Shown piece by piece: positions 8,621 through 19,406 of a stretch of DNA of 29,562 nt. The position numbers were made by a program, and so were the translations under genes. Every line of letters starts with the position of its first letter. Position 1 is the first letter of the stretch. The notes beneath the pieces were generated by a model that had not been told where the DNA came from, did not search any database, and saw nothing but the letters and a program-made list of their open reading frames with translations. Source of the stretch: Chara braunii. Taxonomy: Eukaryota; Streptophyta; Charophyceae; Charales; Characeae. Where the stretch lies: positions 516,025-545,586 of the forward strand of contig BFEA01000062.1 of the NCBI GenBank assembly GCA_003427395.1, read 5' to 3'.

Positions 8621-9229
8621 CTAATGCAGGCCATTACGAAGCAAAGTAGCCGTCAAGGCCCAAACTGCGTCGCGGTTCCGCGCGAAGTTCGGGAGAGGTT
8701 TCGCGAAGAATTGATTCGAGAATGATTTTGTCCTGAATTCTCTTCTCAAGGTCATTACCTGGATGGGAATACGGGACCGAATCGTTGTGTTACGGTCGAT
8801 CCGATTTAACCAGCCCGTGATCGAGGCCAATTCCTGTTTGTGACAGGAGCAGGACTGAAAGTCCTGACCTGTTCGAATGGTCAAGAAATCAGAGGTCTAG
8901 ATCGTGTCCTCATTCTTGGTCTTCTGAAAAGACCCCAAATACGGGTATCGTTGACGCACCTCCAATGAACAACCTAGAAAATCCCAAGACCCCTTCCCTT
9001 CGTCTGTTCACTTCAGGGATAGAGTCTTAGGATAACATTTCTCAAATTTCCGTAGGATACCCCTTGATTTTTTCAATGACCTAACATCATGCTTGCGGTA
9101 ACCAATGAATACAGAAATATCGTCCATTAGGCGAACACCGTGAACCAGAAGCCTGTCAGACCCCAAAGATATCCTTGCAAGTCTGGCGTTATTCATAGAG
9201 CCCAGGGGATTATAGAATTGGGAACTGAA
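8621..9229 (-). pseudogene. Reverse transcriptase fragment of MDDI type
   Basis: On the minus strand an open series shows NPLGSMNNARLARISL (like RT block B, P.GS...LA.I), then 24 residues later RLMDDISVFIGY, the catalytic block with two aspartates (9127-9116). A lysine-rich segment and DFLGCSL (block E-like) follow, then HKQELASITGWLNRID, resembling a thumb helix. Stops in frame are a TGA at 9010-9008 and a TAG near 8890; it ends at TAG 8623-8621. The block-B to block-C distance is shorter than in LINEs and the sequence lacks the Gypsy FGL.NAP signature. A Penelope-like or rvt-type RT is one possibility, but I cannot assign the family. RT origin is fairly safe. Confidence 0.5.
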
Positions 9230-9993
9230 ACTGTACAGGAGCCTCTGTTATTCTGGGCAGTGTGGAAGAAAAGATGCAAGGAAACACTGGACAAACAGCA
9301 GGTGCCAGAGGAGGGGTTCCTGCAATGCTAGAAAACGAGTGTTGAACGACCTGGTGCAGGAAAAATAGACAGACCAAAGGCAACCCGGATAAGCAGCGAT
9401 AAATAAGGGCTAAATTGTGACAGATACAAAGGGGGAAGGCAGACGGGAACATGATCAAGCTGAAATGGGCAGTGCATGCTGGTGGTGGATCAGGAGAGAC
9501 TGAATTACGAGAGGGAGCTCTGCCCAGAGCCACTCAGGTTTAAAGGGCTTACGTTTGCCTGTTGGGTAGAAGAGTTGTCATCAACCAAAAGGAGCGGAAC
9601 AATGTGGTTGGTTTACGGTATGTTTATTTAAAAAATAATTTAAAGGAATTAAGTTTAGTTAACTCTCGAAGGGGTTGGGGAGGCTGGGACAAGCGTATGA
9701 GCTTGACTGTCAGTTAATCCTTCCCGTAGGAAGTAATCAATGTTGACTGGGGTCCCCAGGCCGTAACGTGGGGAAGCGTCTAGTGAAATATACCGACTAT
9801 TCAGGGATGCGGGGCACAATTCCCAACAGGTGTAGTCCCCCACCTGAGACAGAGGTGGTTCTTTTTTTCTAATTAAAAGAAAAAAGACAAAGACGAAGAA
9901 GAATGGTGTAGTGGTCACCTTGGTCGCCATCATCACCGCAACGATTTGCGACCACTGCCAATAGAACTTGCACATAAATAAAAAGAGAGGATA
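9230..9993. other. No recognisable feature
   Basis: Nothing in either strand matches a family I know. The open frames are short and without motifs. An A-rich patch lies near 9868-9900. Confidence 0.4.
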
Positions 9994-10124
9994 ATGGCAA
10001 AAAATCAGCTCCTATACACATGGAGAAAAATCTTCCCTGAAAATAACCTCGGCCCCAAGAGGAAAGATGAAGTGCTCAGACAACCCATTTTCGGGAATCC
10101 CTGGATTAAAGATGAGAAGGGAGA

Positions 10125-10190
10125 TAGTTTCTCTCTCACAAGCGGATGCCAAACGGGTAGTTTCTCTCTCACCAAAGTGGATGCCAAATA
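10125..10190 (+). repeat. 33-bp tandem duplication inside the LINE fragment
   Basis: Two adjacent 33-base units, 10125-10157 and 10158-10190, both start TAGTTTCTCTCTCAC and contain GGATGCCAAA. The unit is a multiple of three, so it repeats FSLT-containing residues in frame just before a stop. Confidence 0.8.
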
Positions 10191-11153
10191 GGGACACTGG
10201 CTAGAAAAAGGAATATGGCAAATCCAACACATGAGGAATGAAGCGTCCAATAGCTGGAAATCCAAAAAAAACCTAATACCCATACTGAAAGGAAGCCACA
10301 ACCTACACACCAACATATTGCTAATCATTGACAGCATCCCTATGGTATGGCGCCGACTACTAGGGTCAGAACAACAATGGATCACGGGTGACTGGGAGGC
10401 ACAAACAGTCCTAGCAACCAATAATGAATTTCTAAAAATCATAAATTATGAAGGTCAAAACAACGAATAAATATGTCGTAGTTACTTCCCACTTGAAGAC
10501 CCAGGAAATCCAATGAGCTACCTGAGTGAGGAAAGCATAGCAGAAGCATTATTTAAAACCATCAACCTCAAAAGAATCAGAGTTATAGAAGGAGACATGA
10601 ACAGGGTCTACAAGCCTGAATCAGACATACAACGCCTGGAAATTGATCCCACAAAATGGTCTTGGAGCGTTCCTAGTGTGCCACCACGATATCACGAAAA
10701 CACAAAATAATTGACTGCACCTAAACTAGGGTATAAGTTGTTCTCCAAACCCATTACAGTATCCTCCATAATACAAAAACGATGGCAGAAACAAGAAACC
10801 ACCCTTGGAAATGCAGTCTTCAAACCAGCCCCGTCATCAATCTTCTGCACTAGACCAGTTAAACTAGCCAGCCTACTATGGCTCATAACATTCAGAGCCC
10901 CTTCCGGTAAACTTTTGGCTTGCAGAAAGAAGAAGGAAAGACAACAGGTCTCAAAAGAGGCAACTTAATGCGAAGTCTGCAATCGCCAAGTTATACAGTC
11001 TCTTAACCACTGCTTCTTAGAATGTGAGAAGGCTCTAAAATGTGGCACAAAATAGTACTAACATGGAATAAATACTCAGGTAGTATAGTCCAATTCAACC
11101 CCGATACCATTTTCCTAGACATAGAGCAACACCCCCCTCTCAAAGGTTTCAAT

Positions 11154-12034
11154 CATGGCTACGCCGGACCCGGACCCAGACATTTCCGGACATGGAACCG
11201 GACCCGTGTCCGGTAGTTTCCGGACGTCCAGAATTCTGGACATTTCCAGCCCTCCGGACATGGGGGGATCCGGACGGTCCGGATGCCTGGACAGGTCCGG
11301 AAATGTCCTGACCGTTAAAAACAAATAAGAATAAAAAAATCTAAAAAAAAAATATGTTATGCAGAATAGCAATGCAAACCACTTTTGCCTCGGAGTCATG
11401 TCAGAATTCCAAACCAAACTTGAGTTAAAAGTCAAAAACGATAAAAAAGCTTAAAAAAACCTTCAAAAACTAATAAAAGGTAATGAATTATTAATAATTA
11501 AAGAATTGGGGTTGTCTAATAAATTATTATATAGAGAGAGCATGTCCGGACCGTTCAAATAAGCATAAACAGACCTGAAAAACCCCCAAAACAATTTTGG
11601 GGGCTTGGCTCCTCAATGGGGAAGGATCCTGGATCGTTTTTTTTTTTTTTTTTTTTTTTCCCTCGCAAATTGGCAGATCCGGACCTTCCAGACCGGACGT
11701 CTGGAGTCCGGACTGAATCCGGACCGTCTGGACGGCGGTCCGGACGTCCGGATCGTAGCCATGAAAAAAACTTAAAAAACTAATAAAAGGTAATGAATTA
11801 TTATAATTTATTAAATTATTAATAATTAAAAAATTGGGGTTGTCTAATAAATTGTTATAGAGAGAGAGTATGTCCGGACCCCCAAAAAAAGCATAAATGG
11901 GCTTGAAAAACCCCCAAAACAATTTTGGGGGCTTGGCTCCTCAATGGGGAAGGGTCTTGGACCGGTTTTTTTTTTTTTTTTTTCCTCAAAATTTGGCAAA
12001 TCCGGACCTTCCAGACTGGACGGTTGGAGTCCGG
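11154..12034. mobile_element. Element A: non-autonomous foldback-like element with TCCGGAC arms
   Basis: The ends CATGGCTACG (11154-11163) and CGTAGCCATG (11754-11763) are a perfect 10-bp inverted repeat. Inside each end lie GC-rich arms (11164-11310 and about 11660-11753) made mostly of TCCGGAC-type units, themselves near-palindromic. The core reads, on the minus strand, TTCTGCATAACATA followed by T-rich sequence (around 11366-11330), shared with elements B and C. A 9-bp hairpin, CCCCCAAAA/TTTTGGGGG, lies at 11583-11603 next to a T-tract (11637-11659). The part 11764-12034 is a second copy of the right half, without the terminal repeat. There is no coding capacity. It interrupts the LINE at 9994-12160. 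No target-site duplication is evident. Confidence 0.65.
11444..12034. repeat. Direct duplication of the right half of element A
   Basis: Copy 1 (about 11444-11711) and copy 2 (about 11764-12034) share ACTAATAAAAGGTAATGAAT, the GTTGTCTAATAAATT segment, the CCCCCAAAA hairpin, GGCTTGGCTCCTCAATGGGG, a T-tract and GGACCTTCCAGAC...GAGTCCGG, about 323-328 bases apart. Copy 2 has an extra AT-rich stretch and a shorter T-tract. Confidence 0.85.
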
Positions 12035-12160
12035 AAAGTGACACTTTGCACTATCTGGGAAAGAAAAGATCAACTCGCTAACACCGAGATTCCGCTCAAC
12101 CGAAATCCATGCGCTATGGAAGAATACTCAATCTCAAATACAAAACTCCCTGGATAAAAA

Positions 12161-12505
12161 ACTTGAGATCACCAAGAGGTTCACATCACTGAGATTAGGG
12201 AATGACAACCTAGGCACAATAGTAGGAGAAAGATTAATATTAAAGGATTGGATAACTCTTACCTATGCAAAACACTCAGCAACACACAAACCTCCCTACA
12301 ACTGCACAAATCTCACGCCCAAACGACCTTGACACTGAAACCGATGACAAAACGGACACTGAAATACAAACCCAACAAATGAACATCCCGCAAAGCACCA
12401 AGAATTAGAACGACACTAAATAAAGACTATCCTTGATCTCAAACACATCCGTTCTCTACAAATTTACACATCCTAAAACACCACTAGAAACATAAGCGGT
12501 TAACA
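12161..12505. other. No recognisable feature
   Basis: The sequence is AT- and CA-rich with no coherent frame. It could be decayed 3' LINE sequence, but I cannot show this. Confidence 0.3.
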
Positions 12506-13932
12506 TCACTTATCAGACAACCTAGGTTGAGTCTTGAGCCACTTCAGAGTCGCGTGGTCCAAATAGACTTTGAAGTGCCTACCAAGTAAGTAATGCTTCA
12601 AGATATTGAGTGCCTCCACAAGAGCATACAATTTCCTCTCATAAGTCGAATTGACAACTTTTTCTAACAGCAGGCGCTAGGCATAAATTCAACTAGTCTA
12701 TAACCTTTCCCGTCATCTTGCTGCAATACTGCCCCAATCCCATAGTGACTCGCATCAGTGGTCACAATAAAGGGAAGTGAGGGATCAACAATCTTCAAGA
12801 CAGGTTAGTGAATCAATGCGTGTTTTAGTTTCTTGAAGGTCAACTCACAATCTTTGTCCCACAACCAAATAATCTTTTCCTTTAACAATTTTCTCATTGG
12901 TGCGACTATAATAAAAAAATTCCTTACGAACTTCCTATAGTAGCTCGTGAGTCCTAAGAAGGATCGCAATTCGAAAACTGTCTTCGGTCAGGGTCAATCT
13001 CTAATAGCAGTAATCTTTCTTTCTTCGGGCCTTAGCCCTTCTTCATTTACTATGTGACCAAGGTACAATACTTCTGATTTAGCAAATTCTGATTTTTTTA
13101 GGTTACCTTCTCTCGATTTTTGTAGAACCATCCGTAAGTGTTTATCATGGTTCTTCAATATCTTACTGTAGACCAAGATGTTGTCGAAATACACCACAAT
13201 GAATTGGTTCAACCACTCACTAAACAGTTTATTCATTGACCTCCGGAAGGTTGTAGGGCCGTTAGTAAGGCCAAATGACATGTCAATAAACTCATTGTGC
13301 TCATACCTTGTCCTGAACGTTGTTTTGTATTGATCTTCATGCGCTACCTCAATTTGATGGTAGCCAGACTTGAGATCAATCTTGCTAAAGTACTTTCAAT
13401 CTTGTAGTTGATCTAGCAAGTCATCGATATGAAGGAGCGGTTCATCGCTCTTAATTGTGATCGCATTCCATCCTCTATAGTCGATGCAAAGTCTGAGTTC
13501 TCATTCCTCTTTGGGCACAAAGGGTACAGGGGCTTCATATGGAGAAGAGTTTGGTCTAATTCATCCTTTTTCAGTTAGTTCATATAGTTGTTTCTTTAAT
13601 TCCTCGAGTTCCTTTAGGGACATGCGGTAGATTGGTCCCTTCAAAATCTTGCTTCCGGGAATTATCCCGATGGTGTTCTTAATTTTTTTTTCAGTGACAC
13701 CTGTTGGTTCAGTCTGCAGATCCTTGTATTCATCAAGTAGTTTCCCAATAGAAGGAGGATACGACGAAGAACACTCACCTACTTTCTTTACAAGTACCAT
13801 CATTAAAGTTTGTACCAATTTATTCTTTTTGACTATACTGCCAAATGCAGGGACACTCATGTAACAGAAAGACAATGGAGAGTCAAAATCGGACTTATGA
13901 TACAACCTAATTGATTTCATTTCTTGTTTTTT
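12506..13932 (-). pseudogene. Gypsy reverse transcriptase-RNase H pseudogene
   Basis: Minus-strand blocks follow Ty3/Gypsy pol order. First is the protease-RT linker with IPGSKILKGPIYRMS (13920-13561), then IRPNSSPYEAPVPFV, LCIDYRGWN and YFSKIDLKSGYHQIE (13560-13290). Next are MSFGLTNGPTTF and VVYFDNILVYS (13281-12994), then ELRSFLGL. The RNase H domain has TTDASHYGIGAVLQQ and, after a frameshift near 12660, a YLVGTSKS/HATLKWL-type end near 12506. The RT catalytic pair is Asp-Asn instead of Asp-Asp. Stops include TGA after ELTEKG, KEE, QD, AIRD and two codons later, plus TAA after ALIH. Protease, integrase and LTRs are missing. It shows no continuity with the integrase at 5372-6373, so it is likely another copy or family. 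Confidence 0.9.
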
Positions 13933-13963
13933 ATTTTTCTTAATTTAATAGTTTTTTCGTTGA

Positions 13964-16926
13964 AATGGGGGAATTCGTAGGACAAGGAGTTCTTACACTT
14001 CTATACAAGAAAGGTGATAAGATGAATATAAGAAATTATCGTCCAATAACCCTTCTCACGGTGGTTTATAAGCTAATAGCTAAAGCTCTAACAAATCGTA
14101 TGTCCAAGATTATTCCAGAAATTATACATCCATCTCAAACGGGGTTCATAAATGGGATAAATATCCAGGATAATATCCTTCTGGTAAATAAGCTTCTGAA
14201 AATCTCTCGCCAATCTAAACATAACGCTGCCTTTATCTTTATAGACTTTGAAAAGGCACATGATCATGTGGATTGTTTTTTTTTGGATAAATGTTTGGAA
14301 AATTTTAATTTTGGACCAAACCTTTGAAGATGGGTGAGAACTTTACACCAAAATGCTACAACTAGGGTGATGGTCAATAATAATTTGGCCCCCCCCATTC
14401 CACTAGAGAGATCTGTGAGACAAGGGGATCCCTTGGCACCTTTCATTTTTGTCATTATCATGGAGGCACTATCAACAAACTTAAGACAACACAAAGATAT
14501 CCGTCGCATACAGGTTATTAGCATCCCAGAAGAGGCGATTCCACTCTGCTCCCTTTTTGCAGATGACCTAACTATAATGATAGATGCTACCAACGAAAAC
14601 ATAACAAAAATTCAAAAGATGATGGACAAATTTTGTCGTCTCTCAGACATGAAAGTTAAATAGGGTAACAAGACAACTGGATGGTGGATACATCACCAAG
14701 GAGGGTGACCACCGAACTACCTAGGATAAAGTGGTTATTCTTGGATACCCCTATCAGAGTACTAGGGATCTCACTATCAGCCGAAGGTAAACCAAAGTCC
14801 CATAATGAATGGATCTCTCAACCAGCTCAATCTAAATTCAAAATATGGAAGAATAAACATACCTCGATTTTTGGCAGATCAATGATAATAAACAATGTAA
14901 TTCTAGCATCCATTTGGTATAAATCGGCGATCTGGGCCTTGGACAAAGTTTCTCTAAAATCCCTCCAATGACAATTAACTGCCTTCTTATGAAGAGGTAA
15001 CCATGAGTGTAATAATGTTATCAGCAGGGTAGCATGGCAATCTATTATTCAACCAAAAGCAAGGGGGGGATTGGGAGTCCTGGACCCTCTGACCCAGTTA
15101 AGGGCTCTTTCAATCCAATGGATCCAGCGGTTATTGTTCAACCCCCAAACCCCATGGACACCTCTGGCCTTGGAACAAATCAAGCGTCTAGCTCCAACCA
15201 CGACTGAGGAAATTGACCCTCTGATATGGCTGAAAAATCGATCTTGGACCATTCACAAAGGGATTTCTAAGCCTGAAACAATGCCTATAACTTCCAATAG
15301 ACAGGCTGTTCGGCAAGACTTGAAGAATGATCGATTTTGGGTGACCATGATAAAAACCTGGAGAAAGCTTCCATTAACAGACAAACTCTCACCAGAAAGG
15401 TGGGGGGGGTCTGTCAACAACCCTTATTTGACAATAGGTGGATTCGTGATTCCCAAGGTAGAGTTCTTCATTGTATGCACTCACCTTGGAAAGGATGGAT
15501 CAATAAAGGAATTTTGAGGGTAAAAGATATATGGGAGGTTGACACTAATGATTGGATAGACCCAGCTAGATTAAAATTGAGACTAAGGTATTGTCACAAT
15601 TCAGAGGAAGCACTGGAAACGATAATCGATCTTATTCCTCTTGAATGGATACGAATCCTCAGAGGAGGTCCCAAATTACTGATTAATGATTGGGTATCAA
15701 TCAAGTCTCAACCTCAATCAATTGGAAGGATTCTTGATCGTCGCCAAAATGGGAACTGTCTCCTATAAATTTTTGCCTTGTCATTTAACAATATCATTAT
15801 CAAGTCCAATCAAGAGGACAATAGATGAGTTCAACCACATCAAATCTTTAGAATAAGAGTAATCAAGAGTAAAGATTATTGGCTAACCTTCAAACCTGAT
15901 TGTCTTATTTCTGAACTGCCACTAGACCCGGCTAATTAGGTATGGAGTTCAAAAGTAAGAGCAGGCAGACATAATAGATTATGTAAGAGGACTATTCAGC
16001 TGATGAAAGTCAAATCTGCTTACCGAATGATGAGACCAAAAATTAATTTGAGAGAAATGGTAACGGACAGATGGATGAAGCACCTCAATATAAGTAAAGA
16101 GGATCTGAGACCGGTTAAGTAGTTTAAAACAGTTAAAAATAAGTCATCTAAGATTGTTTCTCTGCAATGGCAAATTGAGCACAGATGTCTCCCAACAAAT
16201 GACTGGTTAATTGACAGATCCTCTTTAGAGCAAAAAGGAATAACAACAAGATGGTGCAAATTTTGCATGTCAGCCTTCCCGAGTAGGAAAATTCCTGAAA
16301 CTATAGAACACATTTTTTATGCAGTGTCCTGGTTCCATCTGGCTATGGAGATGGTGGGATCGCATTTGGTCACAAGTAGTTTCACAGGTTTCGTGGCCAT
16401 GGGGGTGGAAACTTGGAAAGTAATTCTATTAGAGACATGGACCCCCAACCATGAATCAATGGAAAATCAGGAGGAATTCATAGACAATCTCTTCTGTATA
16501 GGGAGAAGAGTTGTTATGTGGGTCATCTGGAAGAGAAGATGTACTTTTGAATGGGAAGGGGCTAGACTGGATGGACCGGACTTTATGGAAACTATTAAAC
16601 AACAAATTGAAACAGATATTCTAACAAAATGGGCTCAAATGAAGGAAAAAGTTAATTTTTTATCCAATAAAACAAAAGTACAATCACATTTTCGAAAATT
16701 CAGCCGTAACTGGCTGGGCGGAAACCAGGGAGGGAGTCTGGGCAAAGTCATATGGAATGGGGCCAAGGGTGATGAAAACATTGTGATTAAAAGGGACTAC
16801 AAATTGGTTTTTCATGATTGGACTACTATCGATGCTGCAGTACCGATGCGATCTCTCTCAGAATTCTTTGATTCCTTCCCTCCCTCAGAATCGACCATTG
16901 TTCCTACTTCATGGTATGGAATGTAA
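13964..16926 (+). pseudogene. LINE copy 2, ORF2 (RT to C-terminus), 5'-truncated
   Basis: The element begins within ORF2 just before RT; endonuclease and ORF1 are absent, as in incomplete reverse transcription. RT blocks are LYKKGDKMNIRNYRPI, FIFIDFEKAHDHVD (motif A), RSVRQGDPLAPFIF (block B) and CSLFADDL (catalytic). Then come VLGISLSAEGKP, the QPLFDNRWIRDSQG block, LQWQIEHRCLPTNDWL, the CKFCMSAFP...EHIF finger and VIWKRRCTFEW near the C-terminus. It ends at TAA 16924-16926. Stops replace residues present in copy 3: TGA at Arg (near 14328), TAG at Trp (near 14661), TGA at Trp (near 14990). Frameshifts lie near 14700 and 15405. Two compensating shifts (about 16317 and 16410) turn the end of the zinc finger into unrelated residues. 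It is clearly the same family as copy 3 in the opposite orientation. Confidence 0.9.
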
Positions 16927-17192
16927 AGTTTCTTTCTCAACAAGTCGTCTTAGGCGAACCACAGCTTGGAAAAACAGGTAAATCTGGCGCCCTTATGAGA
17001 AGGGTGAAGAGGCAACGGTTCCGCTTTACAACATCATCATTAGCATCATGAGAGGGACGTTGAGCCCGGTTCTCAACAAGATCTGTTTTGTCACTCCGGG
17101 TAGACTGTGAGGACCCCGGCCTCAATCTCTTTTTTGATAATATCAGCCTTGGGCATAGGGCCCGCTTGTATTTAAATATATATATATATATA
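16927..17192 (+). other. LINE copy 2 3' UTR and (TA)n tail
   Basis: About 240 bases follow the ORF2 stop and run into GTATTTAAA(TA)n at about 17169-17192. No poly(A) is seen; the TA run may be the tail or the target microsatellite. Element B sits inside the same TA run, which continues at 17948. Confidence 0.5.
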
Positions 17193-17823
17193 CAGGGTTA
17201 CCAGCCCGTACGTACGGAGGCCCCTGGGTGGACCTCCGTACGTTCGGGCGTTCGGGGTCCCGTACGGGGTCCGAACCCGACGGCGTTCGGGCCCCGCCAA
17301 AAAATATTTTGGGGCCTAAAAGTAATTTTTATTTTTTATTTTTTTTTGTATAAGTTCTCTATGGCGTGAGGTACATGCATATAAATTTTCAAGTCATTTG
17401 GCTTAGCCAAATAAGAATTAAAAATCGCCAAAGATGGCGGTGTCAAAACGTGCTGGCCCACGTTTTTTTTTACTTTTTACTTTTTGTTTTCACTTTAGTT
17501 CGGGGTCTAAACAATTTTATTATTTTTTGAAACTTTTTTTGTGGGTTTTGCATTATGTGAAGTAAACATCTGTAAATTTTCAGGTCATTTAGCTATGCCA
17601 AAAAAAAACGAAAAATCGCCAAAGATGGCGGTGTCGAAAACATGCTCACGCACTCACTAAATTTAATTCTCTTTTTATTTTTATTTATTTTTATTATTAG
17701 TATTTATTCTGTGTATTTTATTTTTATTTCAAATTTAGTAAGGAATTTGGATGGAAAGCTCAGGCAAATCTTGTTTAATTTATTTTTCTTCATAACATAT
17801 TTGTTTTTCAGAGTATTTTTATG

Positions 17824-17858
<35 letters not shown>

Positions 17859-17947
17859 GGTCCGCGTTCGGCCCGAACGGCCGAACGCATCCCCAAGGGG
17901 TCCCAAACGTTCGGGCGTTCGGCCCGTCCCGAACGCCGGCAACCCTG
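17193..17947. mobile_element. Element B: non-autonomous foldback-like element with CGTTCGGG arms
   Basis: The ends CAGGGTTACC (17193-17202) and GGCAACCCTG (17938-17947) are inverted repeats with 9 of 10 matches. TATATATA flanks both sides, which fits an 8-bp (hAT-like) or 2-bp TA duplication but cannot be told from the microsatellite. The GC-rich arms (17203-17300 and 17858-17937) are made of TTCGGGCG and CGTACG-like units. A hairpin CCCCGCC..TTTTGGGGC follows the left arm. The core TTCTTCATAACATA then T-rich sequence (17787-17825) precedes a long T-tract (17825-17857) and the right arm. The interior holds a direct duplication (17327-17462 and 17515-17648) with AAAATCGCCAAAGATGGCGG in both. 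There is no coding capacity. Layout and core match elements A and C. Confidence 0.7.
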
Positions 17948-18900
17948 TATATATAACGATATATATATATATATATATATATAACGATATATTCACACTG
18001 TAAATCAGAGCGCGAAGGCGAAAAAAAGCAAAACAAGGAAAGGAACCGAAGGAAGGAAGGAAGGAAGGAAAGCCCCACCTGTTCATCGCCTCTTACGTAC
18101 AAGGCCAGGCACGTGGATGACAGGTTGAGCGCTGGCTGCCCCCATCCCCGTGTGTGACAAGGACCCACTTGCACGCAGCCAAAAGGCAAAGAGGTGAAGA
18201 AAAGGAGGAGAAAACCAAACCTGGCAGGGAAAGGCAGATAATCCAATTGTCACAAAGCAAATAACACATCCCACAGATCAACATATTTTTTCTTTTTTCT
18301 TTCTTTCTTATTTTCTTATTTTTTCTTTTTTTCTTTTTTCTCTTTTTTTCTTTTTTCCTTTTTTTTTTTACTTGTCCCCACCTCGGCAGATAGGACAGCT
18401 ATGATGAGGATGATGTGGATGTTTATATATATATGGTTGACGCCATTGCCATTGGGCGTTGTCGTCTTATTTCGTTGACCTTAGTTCGCGCTCAGGAGAA
18501 TTTCACGATTATCCCCTTGTTTTTGACTCATGTGGTCTATGGTCTCTGGAGTGTCGGGCTTCTTCCAGTCATCTGTGCTTTTCCTTTCCTTTTCTTCTTC
18601 CTCTTCTTCTTCCTCCTCCTCCTCTTCTTCTTCTTCTTCTTCTTCTTCTTCTTCTTCTTCTTCTTCCATTCTTTTTGCCCCTTTTCTTTCCCCCTCTCTT
18701 ACTGTTGGTCTGTCAAATTTGGTGACTATCATGCTTCATGTATGTTAACAACCATGGCTTCCATACGTCCCTACACCATGGAGCTTCTGCTGTGATACGG
18801 AGGCCGCGGCGAAGGAGGGTGTGCACCAATGACAAAAGCACGAAAAAAAAGAAAAGAAAAGAAAAAACAAAGAAAAAACGAGCAATTTTTTACGTCTTTC
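17948..18900. repeat. Low-complexity stretch: (TA)n, (GGAA)n, T/C-rich, (CTT)n
   Basis: (TA)n with two ACGATA interruptions runs to about 17993, short (GGAA)n lies at 18047-18070, a T-rich pyrimidine run at 18284-18370, and a (CTT)n/(CCT)n run at 18591-18667. The open frames across the CTT run (poly-Ser, poly-Leu or poly-Glu) are artefacts of the repeat. No gene is recognised. Confidence 0.85.
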
Positions 18901-19375
18901 TAGGCTGCCAGCTGTCCGATGGGGAGACGTCTCCCCCGGACGTCTCCGGAAGTCGGTCAGGGGGGAGTTATCCGGTATTCCGGACAATGTTTTTTTTGCC
19001 AAGAAAAAAACAAAACAAAAAAAAAAACGGGGGGGGGGCTGCGCACCACTAAGGGACCCCCCCCAAAAAAATTCTGGCTGTTCTGAGCAAAAACGAAAAA
19101 CAAAATCAGAAACAGTGTGCGAGGTGTGATGGTGGGGTGTGTGGGTGGGTGGATTGCTTGGGGAGTTCAAATGGAGGGCCCGCTACTGCAGTCAGCAACT
19201 GCTGCACATGCACAACTGCAGCTGCTTCATCTGACGCAGGGCGTGGACCATCCGCTCTAGCAGATGTAGCAGATGCAGCAGCTGCAGTGGCAGCGGCATC
19301 CGTGCACACACACACACGTTCTATGTACACACAAACACACAGAGTGACTCGCACGTGAGCACACATAAACTATCT

Positions 19376-19406
<31 letters not shown>

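Larger units (their letters stand above)
9994..12160 (+). pseudogene. Divergent LINE ORF2, C-terminal part, interrupted by element A
   Basis: Several plus-strand frames together match the region between RT and zinc finger of plant LINEs. They are YTWRKIF..., QPIFGNPWIKDEKGD (9994-10190), a block with IDSIPMVWRRLL and WITGDW (10231-10470), MSYLSEESIAEALF (10513-10710), LASLLWLITFRAP (10711-10968) and CEVCNRQVIQSLNHCFLEC (about 10970-11030), the C-x2-C...H...C finger. After element A (11154-12034) the text resumes with a TIWERKDQ-like segment, matching the IWKRR block of the other LINEs here. Stops and frameshifts separate every piece. It parallels LINE copies 2 and 3 block by block but is clearly a different family. 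Confidence 0.6.

Noticed and set aside
9655-9975. Minus-strand 106-codon frame
   Set aside because: No motif, and it spans an A/T-rich tract; probably chance.
18459-18748. Open frames with poly-Ser, poly-Leu or poly-Glu
   Set aside because: They are translations of the CTT/CCT microsatellite.
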